From: Pegea sp. RAD2-039
Taxonomy: Eukaryota; Chordata; Thaliacea; Salpida; Salpidae
Reading direction: 5' to 3'
NCBI GenBank assembly: GCA_034620365.1
Contig: JAQGEQ010000316.1
Span: 248,001 to 312,000, forward strand
DNA length: 64,000 nt
Of this stretch, positions 13,879 through 26,302 are shown in pieces. A model generated the notes under the pieces. That model saw only the letters and a list, made by a program, of their open reading frames with translations. It did no database searches and was not told the DNA's origin. The position numbers and the translations under genes were made by a program. The stretch's first letter is position 1, and each line of letters starts with the position of its first letter.

Positions 13879-14883
13879 ATGAATTCAAAAATTGTGATCT
13901 TTATTGCTGTAATAGTTTGTGCTTCTGCAGCTTCACAAGGCTCTAAAAAGGACAACGAAGTAGTGAGTAAACACGTGAGATGTTTATTAAAAATAAGAGC
14001 ATTTTACATGAAATGAAATAAATGTACAAAATGCTTATGCTTTGTTTAAATGTAATTTTTTAGTTATTTCAAATGTATTTATATTTACTTTATAAACACG
14101 ATTAAAATTTTATATGCAGAATAAAATATCTAAAGCATCAGCCATGAAAATTAGAAGAGGTATAGTGAAGTTCTTGAACGATATGTGTAGCGGGGAAATG
14201 ATAGAGTCGGAAATTATCAAGCAAATCTGTTTGCCAGCCTCGAAGCGTTTTAGTCAAGGTATTAAAATTGTATTTTAGCTTATTTTTTCTGATCAAAGAA
14301 GACGCAACGTGTCAAACTTGTTAATTATCAACTTTTTAAGATGTTGATCATTTTACATCTTTGTAATGTCTATACATGTAGTATTATTCACTTATCAAAA
14401 ATATATAACGCTTTTTGACAAATTTGTACATTTTAAAGCTTTTTATGTAGAAAGTTACACTTTTAAATAAGACTTTTATGAATTGGTTCCATTTATCAAA
14501 GCTAATTATCAAAAATAACTTCAAATTTACAAAACATATTTTTGATTTAGAAAAAAATCACACATCTTTATATGATGATAATATTTTTTAGTAATTAAAT
14601 TGTTTTGTTTGACTGGACAGCATCAAACTTGGGAACTGGTCTGAAGTCTCGATGTTCAACTTGCGATGCTTATGTAGACCCTATGTGTGCCATGGACTGT
14701 CCACAATTTTTTTCAAATGAAATAAGCCTAATGTCTCGATGTTCAACTTGCGATGCTTATGTGGACCCTATGTGTGCCATGGACTGTCCACAATTTTTTT
14801 CAAATGAAATAAGCTTAATGTCTCGATGTTCAACTTGCGATGCTTATGTGGACCCTATGTGTGCCATGGACTGTCCACAATGA
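13879..14883 (+). CDS. secreted precursor with three tandem four-cysteine peptides (paralogue B)
   Basis: Exons 13879-13962, 14120-14258 and 14621-14883 give 161 aa. Exon 1 is a 28-codon signal peptide and leader (IVIFIAVIVCASAAS). Exon 2 carries the propeptide helix RRGIVKFLNDMCSG, closely matching paralogue A. Exon 3 has three copies of SRCSTCDAYVDPMCAMDCPQ separated by nine residues (FFSNEISLM). All three copies have identical peptide cores and near-identical DNA. Introns interrupt at the same phases as in paralogue A (0 and 1). A polyadenylation signal AATAAA is at 14969-14974. The start was chosen because it opens the signal peptide and lies 59 bp from a TATA box. The product is inferred to be secreted and cut into repeated disulfide-rich peptides; activity is unknown. 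Confidence 0.87.
14647..14880 (+). repeat. 87-bp coding tandem repeat (three copies, last one truncated)
   Basis: Copies begin at 14647, 14734 and 14821, a period of exactly 87 bp (29 codons). They differ at only a few bases, which indicates recent amplification or gene conversion. The third copy ends after the cysteine core at the TGA stop. Confidence 0.9.
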
Positions 14884-14974
14884 TAAAATTAAATTATGGA
14901 TTATAATCTTTCTTTATCTTTATCTTAATTTGAATTTTTAATTTCTTATATATCACTTCCAATTTAATAATAAA

Positions 14975-16740
14975 GCTAATATAAATGTGTTGTTCAGTTT
15001 TGTAGTTTTCAAATATAACATTAAACAATAAAAAGAATTGCATCAAACAAACAATTTGTTAAAAATAAGGAAAGTTGCTGAAACTGAGATTGTTTTTTAA
15101 TATTAGTTGTATATTATCAACTTGGTAAGGCTTAGGATTAGTTAAGTATTACTAGCATGAATTTAGATAAGATAATTTTATAAGTGTGCTTCTACTGGTA
15201 TCCTAATAAAATCTTCAATTTGAAATAACATCGACAATATTCAAATCTAAAAAGAGCATCAAATTTAGACGATAGAGCCAATTTGAAAAACGTTAAGCTT
15301 TGACCTTTCTCGACCGTCAAAAATATACTAAAAAGCTTCTTTTGTAAACTAATATTGTGCTTAGTGGCCAAGAGAACTAAGAAACATTAAATTGAGTACA
15401 GCAAGTCATTTGCACTTTGTAGAGCAGGTTTTTCTCAAAAAAAGTTTAATTTTTCAAACTATTTGCAAAATCTATTTTATAAAAAGTCTATTTTTCAAAA
15501 ATTTTTGCCTATTCCTTTAAAATTTTAAATTTCAAAATGAAAGAGTAGTGATGGTTTTTCGAGTCTTCAACAGACTTTTCCTAATTAAAAAAGTCAATCT
15601 AAAAGAAATGCAAGGCCAAAGACGTTTTTCAAGAAAACATTTATTTCAATCGAAATCGTCATCAACAGCAAAACATTTTAGTGTCAGAATTAAAAACGAG
15701 TAAATACATCGATGATATTTGAGAAAAAAAAAACTTTTGTTGACCTGATTTTCTGAAAGTAAGTTAATAACTTTAAGTTTACATAATCGGTTGCTGATCT
15801 CAAACGACAAATTTACTGCTCAAAATAAAACGTTGCCAAGAATTTATAAGCTTTTATTATATTTACGAAATCGTAGATGCCTTAAGGCGTTGCTTTAACG
15901 TGGCCTGACTTACAATCATGTAGAGATAGTTTATGTTTAGTGAAATATTCTTTTAAATCACAACTACTTCAGTTATATTTGTTTAGTTTTGAAAGTTAGA
16001 CAGTATCTTTTAATATAAAGAAATAAACTGATTAAAGAATTAGAATAAGAGTATAAATTAAATAAAGAAAGTCAAATCATCTAAACTTGTTCGGTTTATT
16101 ACTAGTTGTTTTTTCATGTAAAAGTTCTTACTTCTTTGTTGCTTCATCAAATAGAATAATAATAATAATAAAAGTCTGTTTGTCAACAGCTTAGATGAAA
16201 AAAATTTTGATATATAAAAATTTGTAGTATTCTTAAGCTAGTATTTATTTTATATTAGATAAGTATGTATTTTATTTTTCAAAAGAGTAAAAGATAAAGA
16301 ACATTTTTTACTATATTTCTGGCAAAAAATTTATAAGAGTCTAGAAGCATTGACGCTGAGATAGAATAACTTTTTCTACTAATTTTAATCTAAATTGGTT
16401 TTTCCAGGCATTATTTAGATGAATATATTTTTTGTAAACTTTGATGTTCTCAGCTATACCATTTAAAAGATTTAAGTATTTCAAGTTGATATCCGCAACT
16501 ACAATCTTTCAATATTATCCAAAAAAAACTGCTTATATCAGAATTCAGCAAAGTTAGAAAAAGTTTAAGTTTGAAAATAAAAATTTCTGAAAAATTAATT
16601 AATAATGAGTATAATAATAACTCATTACTTTAATAGCAAAATTTCTGAAAAATAACTAAGTCGTAACAGAATTAATAATTTTATACATTTACTCTTAATT
16701 TTTTGAGTATTTTAACTAAAAATGTTTTAAAATGTTTAGA
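14975..16740. other. intergenic region, nothing coding identified
   Basis: After the polyadenylation signal of the peptide gene the DNA is AT-rich and non-coding. It includes a short (AAT)n microsatellite near 16157-16175. No exons were supported. Confidence 0.5.
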
Positions 16741-16751
16741 GACATGTTGCA

Positions 16752-19700
16752 ATGAGAATGTTAGCAGTTTGGAAAATCATTTTATTTGCTTTATTAGCTA
16801 AAACTTCAAGTAAGTAAAAGCTGATTAAAAATAGATAATCGAATCAAATTACACGAAAGATTTAAAACTATTTGTTCAATATTGATAAAACAGTTTTCAA
16901 TTATTAAAAAAGGTCAACTAAAATAATGTTAGATTAAATTAGATTCTACAAAAATGTTAAAGATGTCAAGATGAAGATTTTAAAATCTGCAGGTAGTCAG
17001 TGTGTGGACTCTGGTGGTTCAACCTATTGTCAAGTTGTATTAGAGAACGTAGGGGGTCGTTGCTCAGGGTTGAACACAATTCAGTTGAAAAGATGTCTGA
17101 AAACTTGTGGAGGATGTCACACAAGTAAGTTCTTGATATTTAGAACAAGTAAAAGTCTAATGATTTTCATCAGAGTTTACAAACAAGTAAAACTAACGAA
17201 ATTAAGTTGTACTTAAAATTTTGCAGTTGTTAACAACAAACCTCAAAACAATATACCTCCACCGTTTGCAATTAATAGAGGAAGTAATTTTAGAACTACA
17301 AATGTGGGAAATGAAAAAGAAGACACGAAAAAGAGGTTCATATGATTTGGCTTATATTTATAATTTTTTAAATAAACAATCTGTTGAAATAGTGATACAA
17401 GTCAATCAAGTGTACCTCTTTGGGCGTTTATTTTAATCTCTGTCGGGTTGATCGCGTTATTTTGTGCGGTTTTTTGTTTGTACTACAAGTGTAAAAAAAA
17501 GCGAAAAGAAAAGAGATTGGAACGAAATCGTTTGCTTCTGCAACAGGCATCTATAGCAGCCCAACAGTCTGTTCAAGTCAGTTTCATTCATTTATTTTTC
17601 ATTTTTTCAACTAAACATTAATTTTTTTAGCCCTACATACCACAAACAATTTGGTCCAATACTTCAGATGTAATGTGGAATGGAAACAACTTTCAAGGTT
17701 CCTTGAACAGGTAAATTTATGAAACTCAACTTTTCATTCAATAAAATGATTATTTGCCAAAGTAAAAGAAAATTAAAGTTTTACAATAGACAAATGTTGG
17801 AAAAATTAAAACCAGGCAAAATTTATATAATTAATCGCACACTAAGAAAAATGTTAAATCTCAAATTTAATCGTGCGTAATATAGAAGATTTTGTGTTTT
17901 TAAGTAATTTTTAACTTGACCCTTTTTCTTAAATGATTTTTAGTATTAAATAATTTGCAGAGGCACTTACCTTCCAGCAGGGCAAGCTCATCCTTCTATG
18001 CTGCAAAACAACCTTCATGATCCAAATAACGAATTTAAAAGATTACGATCGGTAAAAACAATATTTGTGATTTAGTTTTTAGTATGTTATAAAATTCTAA
18101 TAAAAGAATTTAAAACAGAAGCAATTAAACAATAAGAACATATCTAAAGGTACAATCAAGAGACAAGCACCGGAACCACCAAGCACAAGAACAGGCGAGT
18201 CATATTCAGTTCTTCTGCCAAATTTTAAAGAAACCATTTTTGTCATAAAAATCATTATAAAAAACATCTTAATTTTATAATTATTCTAGTTTTTATTTTC
18301 TTCATAAACTTCAGAAAACAATGTTTCTGTCGTTCAACGCTTTAACAATTCACAAGGAACTCCGGTTATGAAAGAAAAGGTCAGTTTACAACCTCAAGTT
18401 TACTTAATTTGACCTTTCTTGAAATTCTTGAATTATTTATAAGGAAAAGTTACAAAACTTAAGCCACGAAGAGGTTAACAAGATGAAGCATTTACCTCAG
18501 AATAATTTAAAGAAAATAGGTAACTTAATTGAAGCATCAGTGACAAAAGTTATATGATATTCTATAATAGCAGTTAAAGCCGACCCTACATCTTACCTAA
18601 ATTACTCAGGTTTTATACTGTTAACTATGTAAATAAAGCAAGCTAAAAATGGTCCATTTATTAAAAATTAATGATTGAATTAGAAGCAGAATATTCACTA
18701 AACAAAGGTTTAAAAATCTTATATTTGGATATTAAGCTGAACATTAAATTATATTTAATCATCAGCGAAGAAATTTAATCCTTTCGCCTTTATTATAAAT
18801 GGATTTAGGAACTTGTGTTTTTTTATTTTTCGTTTTAGAGTCTGTAGAGTCTTGGTTAGCAATTTCAATACCAGCTCCTCCGGAAGAGTTTAAAATTAGA
18901 CCAGAAAACTCATCTGTGACAGAAAATGAAGCAAAAGATAAGTAAATATTTCATTAACTACTGACTTTTACTATTAATAGATAATTGATTTTTTATATTT
19001 TGCGAAATCTTCAATCAATATAGAAATTTAAAACTTGTTTATATCGTCGTTAATTCATTTATTATTCCTTAAAGCTTGAAAGACGAAGACGAGTTTTCGA
19101 ATACAGAAAGTAGTGTATGTATAGAAGAAGATGGATTTACAGATGTTCTTGTTGAATGGAAAAAACATCTATCATCGCAAAAAAGTGAACTAGAAAAGTA
19201 TTATAACAAGTAAATTATATTATCGCTTTCATTTTTTTATCTTTTTCATGTATCCAAATAAACCACTAAAAATAATTATTCAAAAACTACTTTTAGATTA
19301 GTTGGATACATGGAACAGATGGAAATTCAACCAATGGACAGTGTTTCCAATGTTGGCGTGAATGAGAATTTTAGAATAAATGTCGAGCCTTCTGTTGCTA
19401 AAAACTTAGATAATATTCAGGTAAACTTAAAGAAAATTTGTAAATCAGATTTTGGTTCAATGTCAAAATACTTGTTTATCTTAATAAATGATCTTTTTTA
19501 TTATTTTTATTACAATTTTTATGATAAGATCAGTTGTAAATTAACCCACATCACTATTCATATTAACAAATTAGCTTTCAGTCGATAGTTGTTGATAACG
19601 CCCTACAGTCTAAAAAAACTTTAAACATTTTTAAAAATTTTTGAAATCCATTCAACTCTTTATAATGAAGTTTTATGATTACAAAATTTATAGTTATTAT

Positions 19701-22700
19701 GTAAAATTAATAATTTAAAAATGTTTCTGTTATTTTCAAGCTTCTGAAGGTAATTTACCATCTTTTACAGCCTTTTTTTTAGAAAACAAAAATTGTGTAC
19801 AAAGATAACTTAAACTTGTCCGTTCAGAATTGATAAATGCAAAAGGCTAAATATGAAAAGTTTGAAAAATTTAAAAAGGTTTCAGATGCATATAATAAAC
19901 ATTCCAATAGCATTTACCCTAAACTTAAAGTAAAAAAATATGATTGGTTAACAATCTGATTTTTGCAAAATAATGTTTCTTAATTTGAACAAGACTTTTT
20001 CTCAAGGCTGAATTTCCTTCGCCACCGGAATCAATTTCCAATGGAATCCAAAATAACAGAGATACTCTTGAAGATCAGAAAAAGGTAAACGTCAAAGTTC
20101 TTTTCAACATTTTACTTATTTATGAAAAAATGAGTTACACCTCTTTTATAGTTTGGTATCATATAAAAACATCAAATTCTATTTTAACAATAACCAATGT
20201 AATTACGATCAAAACCCAAAGACTTTTTTTTCTTTTAGATCATCAATAATTTGAGAGAAAAATTGATGGAATTAAAACATATTTTTCCTCAAGAGACTTT
20301 AGAAAATAAAACTTTAAATGAAGATCTCAAAAACGAAGTAAGTTTTTTTCTTAATTATTTAAAAATATATTTATATTTCTCAAGTAATTCAGTATAATAA
20401 AATTATGAGTTTTTTCATTTATGTTTGCTTAAAAATCAAAAAAAAATTTAGAATTTGCTTGATTTTGTTTTTAGCACTTCTTTTCAACTTTTTAATATGT
20501 TGTGATTAGTTAAGATCATACACTAATCTATTTTTGAATCAATTAAAACTTCTGAATTTCTTAAAAACATTTCTAGAAAGATCTTAATGATAAAGTCAAG
20601 TCAGAACACAAGAAAGGCAGAAACTTAGACCAAAAAGATTCGAAACAACTAACTATAAGAGTAAGAAAGAAATTTAAATAAAACTAATGAGCAGCTAATA
20701 GTTAAAACTATTTCTAATAATATGCACCATTACTTCCTTAGCTATATCATAAAGACCAAATGTAAAATTTATTTTTTATAAAAGATGTTACTTCAACGTG
20801 TTGATTCTGAAATTAGTGAAGAAATTATCAACAAAATTGCTCAAACCATCGAGGCTGCCAAGTGGCATGTACAAAAGGGGATGTCTACTCGAGATGGATA
20901 TGACTTTACTTCGTCAACTCAAATAGCAAAGCAGTTACATCATTTGATGCGAGATGTTATAGATCCTCGGCTGTAAGGGAATTCGAATTTCTAGAAAAAT
21001 AGCCGTTTTCAGTAGACTTTAATCCACAAAACTGTTAATCATAACTTTATAATAGCTTTTATTCAAAATAACAAATTGATAATCTTTTCATAATAATTTT
21101 GCACAAGAATGCAGCTTAATGAATAAGTAAGAGAGTATCATAGTTTTGTTTAGAGGTTGTATTTGCAATTTTGAACTTTTTTATTAGCCTTGAAATATTA
21201 TTTACAGACACTTTGACTTGATAGTGGCTGCTAATGCTGCAAAAATATTAGGAAATAAGCTATTAAGACTCACCGCCGCAAGTTACGCAAATCCTAGAAT
21301 AATCTCTTCAAAATCTACTAATTTGATTAATGAAAGTAAAACTATCAATAAATTGACAAGCACTATGGCTGAGATCTGTTATCACTTAAAAAATCATCTC
21401 TCCTTTACTATAGAGGTAACCAGAATTTCGTTTAAATCAAACTTAACCGCTAAAAAAAATGACTTTTTGCAGGATAATATCTCATTCTTGTATGCTTTTC
21501 TTAGCCTTGCTGCAAAGAGTATGAATGCATTGTTTAGCTTTGTAAAAAACGAAGCTGAAAATTGGAAAAGGGTATTTCCAAAAGGTCGTGCAATAAAGCA
21601 ACAATCAAGTCACCACCAAGATGTCGATAAAGTCTCAATGAATCTTGAAAAACTTGGGCAACTAATTGACAATAGTCAGTGATTCCATTTTCAGAGATAG
21701 ATAATTTTATATCAAAAGTTCTTAGGCCGTTAGTTTAACTTTTAATTTGTTAGAAGACCGAAAAAAAATATTTCTAAAATTTGAAATATGGTGTTCATAA
21801 AAACTATTTTTTATTTGTTTAAAAGGAAAAGTTAACTTGAAAAATGAGAGAAATAAAACAAAAGCATCTAATAATCATCAATCTGAAGTTTATAGCGATG
21901 TTTCTACAGTTTCACACTTAGGAGATTACGATTCATCTATTACTGGTTACAGGTAACCACAATTCTTAGTATGACAACTTATAATTCATTTACATCTTAC
22001 GTTTTACAATTAAAGATAAATCTTCTGTTTTTAGCTGCTCAACTTGCCTGTCTTATGATTCAAACACTTATGTAACAACCAAAAGTGAGCATTCTTTTAC
22101 TGATGAAAGGTTCGGACGACCACCCACAAGACCTCAAATGCGAGCTCCGCCTATTCCGCCAAAATCTTCATATTATTCCACACAATCTTTGCCAAAAAAG
22201 GAACTATTTGATCCTAAACCTTACAACACAAAAAGTTTGAAAGAAAGAGATTCAGTTCAGAAGCTTAAAAACTCATTTGAAGACAATCATTTTGCACTTG
22301 CAAAGTATTTAAATGATTTGGCTAAGTTACAAGATCAACGAAACATTATAAAGTCAACAAACAAACAAGAGAAAAATCGAGTCAAAAATTTACCAAAAAC
22401 TGATATTTCAGTTAAACCGAAATTATTACCAGTGATTACTCTTGAACCAAATAAAATACCTAAAATTATTACTGTTAGATCTGGAATTGAAATTGATAAA
22501 CAAAATGATGAAGCTTCTACAGTAACATCAACAAGCATGTCAGAAAAAGAAATTAGTTTTGAAAACACGGTTGGTAGCGAAAAATGTACTGAAGTGATAA
22601 CATCTGAATCAGAAAACGAAACAAAATTAAACAAAGAAAAGATTCAATCACCTTCACTCGAACGAAAATTATCACACCCAATCGAAAAAGATAAAAACAA

Positions 22701-24198
22701 TTATTCTGAACAAAAAGACAAATCAGTACCAACAAAAGAACTCTCTGACAAAAATTCCTCTATAGAACCAGAAGGCGATAAAAAGAGCAAAGTTTTCGAC
22801 TCTCCAAAACGAAACATTCATCCTAACATTCAAAAGAAGAAAGAAATATTTGAAAAACCATTAAATAATGAAAGTTTTGACAATGAATTCCAAAAAATAA
22901 AAGAATCAAACTACAATAAACCAGAAGATGCAAATTCAGAAAAAAATTCCAACAAAGAAAATGAAAAGGAAGTAAAAGTGAAGAACATGAAACCACAGCT
23001 CGAAGAGTCTGATGATAATAGTGCAAAAAAGAAAGAAAAAAATCCAGCACAAATCAAATCAGATGAAGGTGTCACGCTAATTGAAAATAATATCACAGAT
23101 CTACCTTCAAGTCACGAGCCAGAAATCGATAATAATCTTGCAGATAAAATTCCAGATCAATGTTCAATAAACAACGATAACAAAATACCTTCAAAGACAA
23201 AAAAGCCAAAGGTCAAAAAACCAACAGACGTCAAACCTAAAAGTGATGATGTAGCTAAATCAGCACAAAAGAAATTAAAAAAGTCTAAAGAAAAGAAACC
23301 AAAAAATAAAAAAAAGGAGGCGATGAAACAAAAAGAAAAAAAGAAAAAAGAAAAGAAGTTGATAAAAACTCAGTCAAATGAGGATGAACCAAAAAACTAT
23401 GAACCAGTGGAAGACAAACTAGTCGAAGATGAACCAACAAAAGATAAGCCAGTAGAGGACAAACTGGTTGCTAATAAACTACAAGATGACAAGCAAATAG
23501 AAAATGAGCCACAAAAAAAAGAAGAATTCGAGAAAAAAGCTTTTGAAGATGAATCAACAATAGCTGAACCAGCTGAAGATAAGCCACTTAAAGAAGAAGC
23601 AGCTGAAGACGAACCAGAAGGTGAACCAGTAGAAGACAAACCAGCTGAAGATAAACCAGCTGAAAATGAACCAGCTGAAAATGAAACAGCTGAAGATAAA
23701 CCAGCTGAGGATGAACCAGCTGAGCATGAACCAGTTGAAGACGAACCAGTTGAAGACGAACCAGCTGAAGATGAACCAGCTGAGGATGAACCAGCTGAAA
23801 ATGAACCAGCTGAAGACGAACCAGCTGAAAATGAACCAGCTGAAGATGAATCAGCTGAAGGTGAACCAGCTGAAGAGGAACCAGCTGAAGGTAAACCAGC
23901 TGAGGATGAACCAGTAGAAGACGAACCAGCTGAAGATGAACCAGCTGAAGATAAACCAGCTGAGGATGAACCAGCTGAAGATGAACCAGCTGAAGACGAA
24001 CCAGCTGAAGATAAACCAGCTGAAGATGAATCAGCTGAAGGTGAACCAGCTGAAGAGGAACCAGCTGAAGGTAAACCAGCTGAGGAAGAACCAGCTGAGG
24101 AAGAACCAGCTGAAGACGAACCAGCTGAGGATGAACCAGCTGAAGATAAACCAGCTGAGGATGAACCAGCTGAAAATGAACCAGCTGAAGACAGCTGA
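16752..24198 (+). CDS. single-pass membrane protein: signal peptide, ShKT domain, TM helix, long charged repeat tail
   Basis: Twenty exons join in frame: 16752-16809, 16993-17124, 17227-17335, 17393-17576, 17631-17710, 17961-18051, 18119-18194, 18315-18379, 18444-18519, 18839-18941, 19075-19209, 19297-19420, 20007-20084, 20239-20337, 20577-20660, 20785-20972, 21208-21415, 21473-21674, 21826-21952, 22035-24198 (1460 aa as read). Residues 1-19 are a signal peptide. Residues 22-61 carry six cysteines ending RCLKTCGGC, an ShKT domain. Residues about 109-131 form a TM helix (AFILISVGLIALFCAVF) followed by a basic stop-transfer. The rest is a presumed cytoplasmic tail: a helical segment near residues 550-730, a proline-rich PPIPPK, Lys/Glu-rich coils, then EPAED repeats from about 1250. 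A GC-AG intron follows exon 7. ShKT domains are known channel-blocking or protease-associated modules; a receptor or adhesion role is inference. The frame breaks at 24190. Confidence 0.8.
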
Positions 24199-24945
24199 AG
24201 ATGAACCAGCTGAAGATAGAACCAGCTGAAGAGGAACCAGCTGAAGATAAACCAGCTGAAGATGAACCAGCTGAAGATGAACCAGCTGAAGATGAACCAG
24301 CTGAAGACGAACCAGCTGAAGATAAACCAGCTGAAGATGAACCAGCTGAAGATGAACCAGCTGAAGACGAACCAGCTGAAGATAAACCAGCTGAGGATGA
24401 ACCAGCTGAGGATGAACCAGCTGAAGAGGAACCAGCTGAAGATGAACCAGCTGAAGACGAACCAGCTGAAGATAAACCAGCAGAAGATGAACCAGCTGAA
24501 GATGAACCAGCCGAAGATGAACCAGCCGAAGACGAACCAGCTGAAGATAAACCAGCTGAAGATGAACCAGCTGAGGATGAACCAGCTGAAGATAAACCAG
24601 CTGAAGATAAACCAGCTGAAGATAAACCAGCTGAGGATGAACCAGCTGAAGAGGAACCAGCTGAAGAGGAACCAGCTGAAGATAAACCAGCTGAAGATGA
24701 ACCAGCTGAAGATGAACCAGCTGAAGACGAACCAGCTGAAGATAAACCAGCTGAAGATAAACCAGCTGAAGATGAACCAGCTGAAGACGAACCAGCTGAA
24801 GATAAACCAGCTGAAGATAAACCAGCTGAAGATGAACCAGCAGAAGATGAACCAGCTGAAGACGAACCAGCTGAAGATAAACCAGCTGAAGATGAACCAG
24901 CTGAGGATGAACCAGTAGAAGATGAACCAGCTGAATATAAACCAG
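23571..24945 (+). repeat. 15-bp coding tandem array (E/K-P-A-E-D)
   Basis: About ninety copies of a 15-bp unit close to GAACCAGCTGAAGAT encode EPAED/KPAED. The variable positions are mainly E/K, D/E/N/G and synonymous GAT/GAC. The unit length is divisible by three and lacks stops in several frames, so long spurious open frames appear on both strands. A frame break occurs inside the array near 24190-24230. Confidence 0.95.
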
Positions 24946-25190
24946 CTGAGGAAGAGTCAATAAGAGACAAACCAGCCGAGAATCAACCAGAAGAAGACAA
25001 ACTACTAAAAAACGAACCAGTTCCAAATAAGCCACTACAGGATAAATCGAGTGAGGATGGATCAAACTTACATGATGAAGAAGCCAATAACCATAATGAT
25101 GGTCCAGGATCTCAGGAAATGAAAACAGAAAAACCAAAGAAAAATAAAAAACGTCTCAAATTAAGGCTTCCATGGAAAAAAAAAACTTAA
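24201..25190 (+). other. frame-shifted continuation of the ShKT membrane protein tail
   Basis: After the TGA at 24196-24198 the same EPAED repeat continues in another frame to 24945. It is then followed by unique sequence ending in a strongly basic terminus (KPKKNKKRLKLRLPWKKKT, TAA at 25188-25190). Unique, charged sequence of the same style after the array argues that this was, or still is, the true C-terminus. The break is best explained by a lost GAACC near 24190 plus one extra G near 24219 (GATAGAACC instead of GATAAACC). It could be a real truncating mutation or an assembly error in the array. Confidence 0.7.
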
Positions 25191-26302
25191 ATTGAGTTTT
25201 ACCTTCGGATTGCTAAATAGACTGAAAAGAAAACTATATTGCGCTTTGAAGATCAAGTTCTGATAAAATTAGCTTAAAACCTGTTGTTATAGTAGAAGTG
25301 ATTGTTTCTTAAATTGAACAAGGATGTGTCATGTACTCGACTAACTTACTCAAAAACTTATACAGCTCTTATTGAAACAGGTCGGCTTAAATCCAATATA
25401 AGATGCACCATATAGGAAAAAATTTAATGATCTTGCTTAGTATCTTGATAAATATAAAAAAACTTGTACTTGGTAGTCAGCAATGCTAAAAGCTTACCTG
25501 CCTTATTTAGTATTCCACAATAAATTTATTACACACATGAATAAATTTATTAATATACATACTTTTAAAAAAACCTTCGAAATTCGGCTATTAAACTTTA
25601 GATGTTAAAGCATATTGCCTAGAAATGTTTTTCAGCGACGAAATAATATAAAGTAAATCTTATTTTTATTAAACATGTGAAACTTTATTTAAAAACCATT
25701 TTAATTAATTAATGACCAAAATTTGTTTGAAATTTCATAATAATTGTCTGGTGGCATCAACCGTTTCTGAATTTATCATTTTCACAAAAAACCCAAAATA
25801 TAAAATAAATTACTTTTTTTCTCTTTACATTTATTTCTTTTTGAAGTGTCACTTTAAGGTTGTTGAAAGCAAAGTTTAAATCTTTTTAATTTTTCTGTTT
25901 TAAAATGTTGTTGTTATGTTTATTTTGTTAAATATTTTATAATCTACATAAACAGTATTATTTATTTTATCTAAATATTTTCAATCCTTTTTTTTTCATT
26001 ATGTTTATATTTTTATAATAAATGTTTATTGTTCATTAAGATATGTTTAAACTGTTTACTGCTTTTTATTCTTGTTTTACAATTTTGAGACATTTAAAAT
26101 CAATTTTTAAGAATTTTTGAGTTTTATGTTATAGTTTAAAGGCTTGAATGTTGTTTTAGACATTAAGTTTAATTTAGATAAAGTTCAAACCAAATTTCAT
26201 ATCTTGTAATCTATACTCTGTAAGTTTGGTCACACTAAAATGACTAACTTTGTATAATAAAAAGGTATACTTATAGGTTACTATAAAACTTTGAAATTTA
26301 AA
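25191..26302. other. intergenic region
   Basis: AT-rich sequence with several T-rich tracts between the ShKT gene and the coiled-coil gene. No coding or RNA feature is supported. Confidence 0.5.

Noticed and set aside
23666..24918. Plus-strand frames reading MNQLK repeats
   Set aside because: Alternate frame of the same 15-bp array.
23588..24970. Long minus-strand open frame (Ser-Ser-Ala-Gly repeats) opposite the EPAED array
   Set aside because: By-product of a 15-bp repeat without stops on the opposite strand; the plus strand has the real gene with exons, phases and non-repeat coding sequence.
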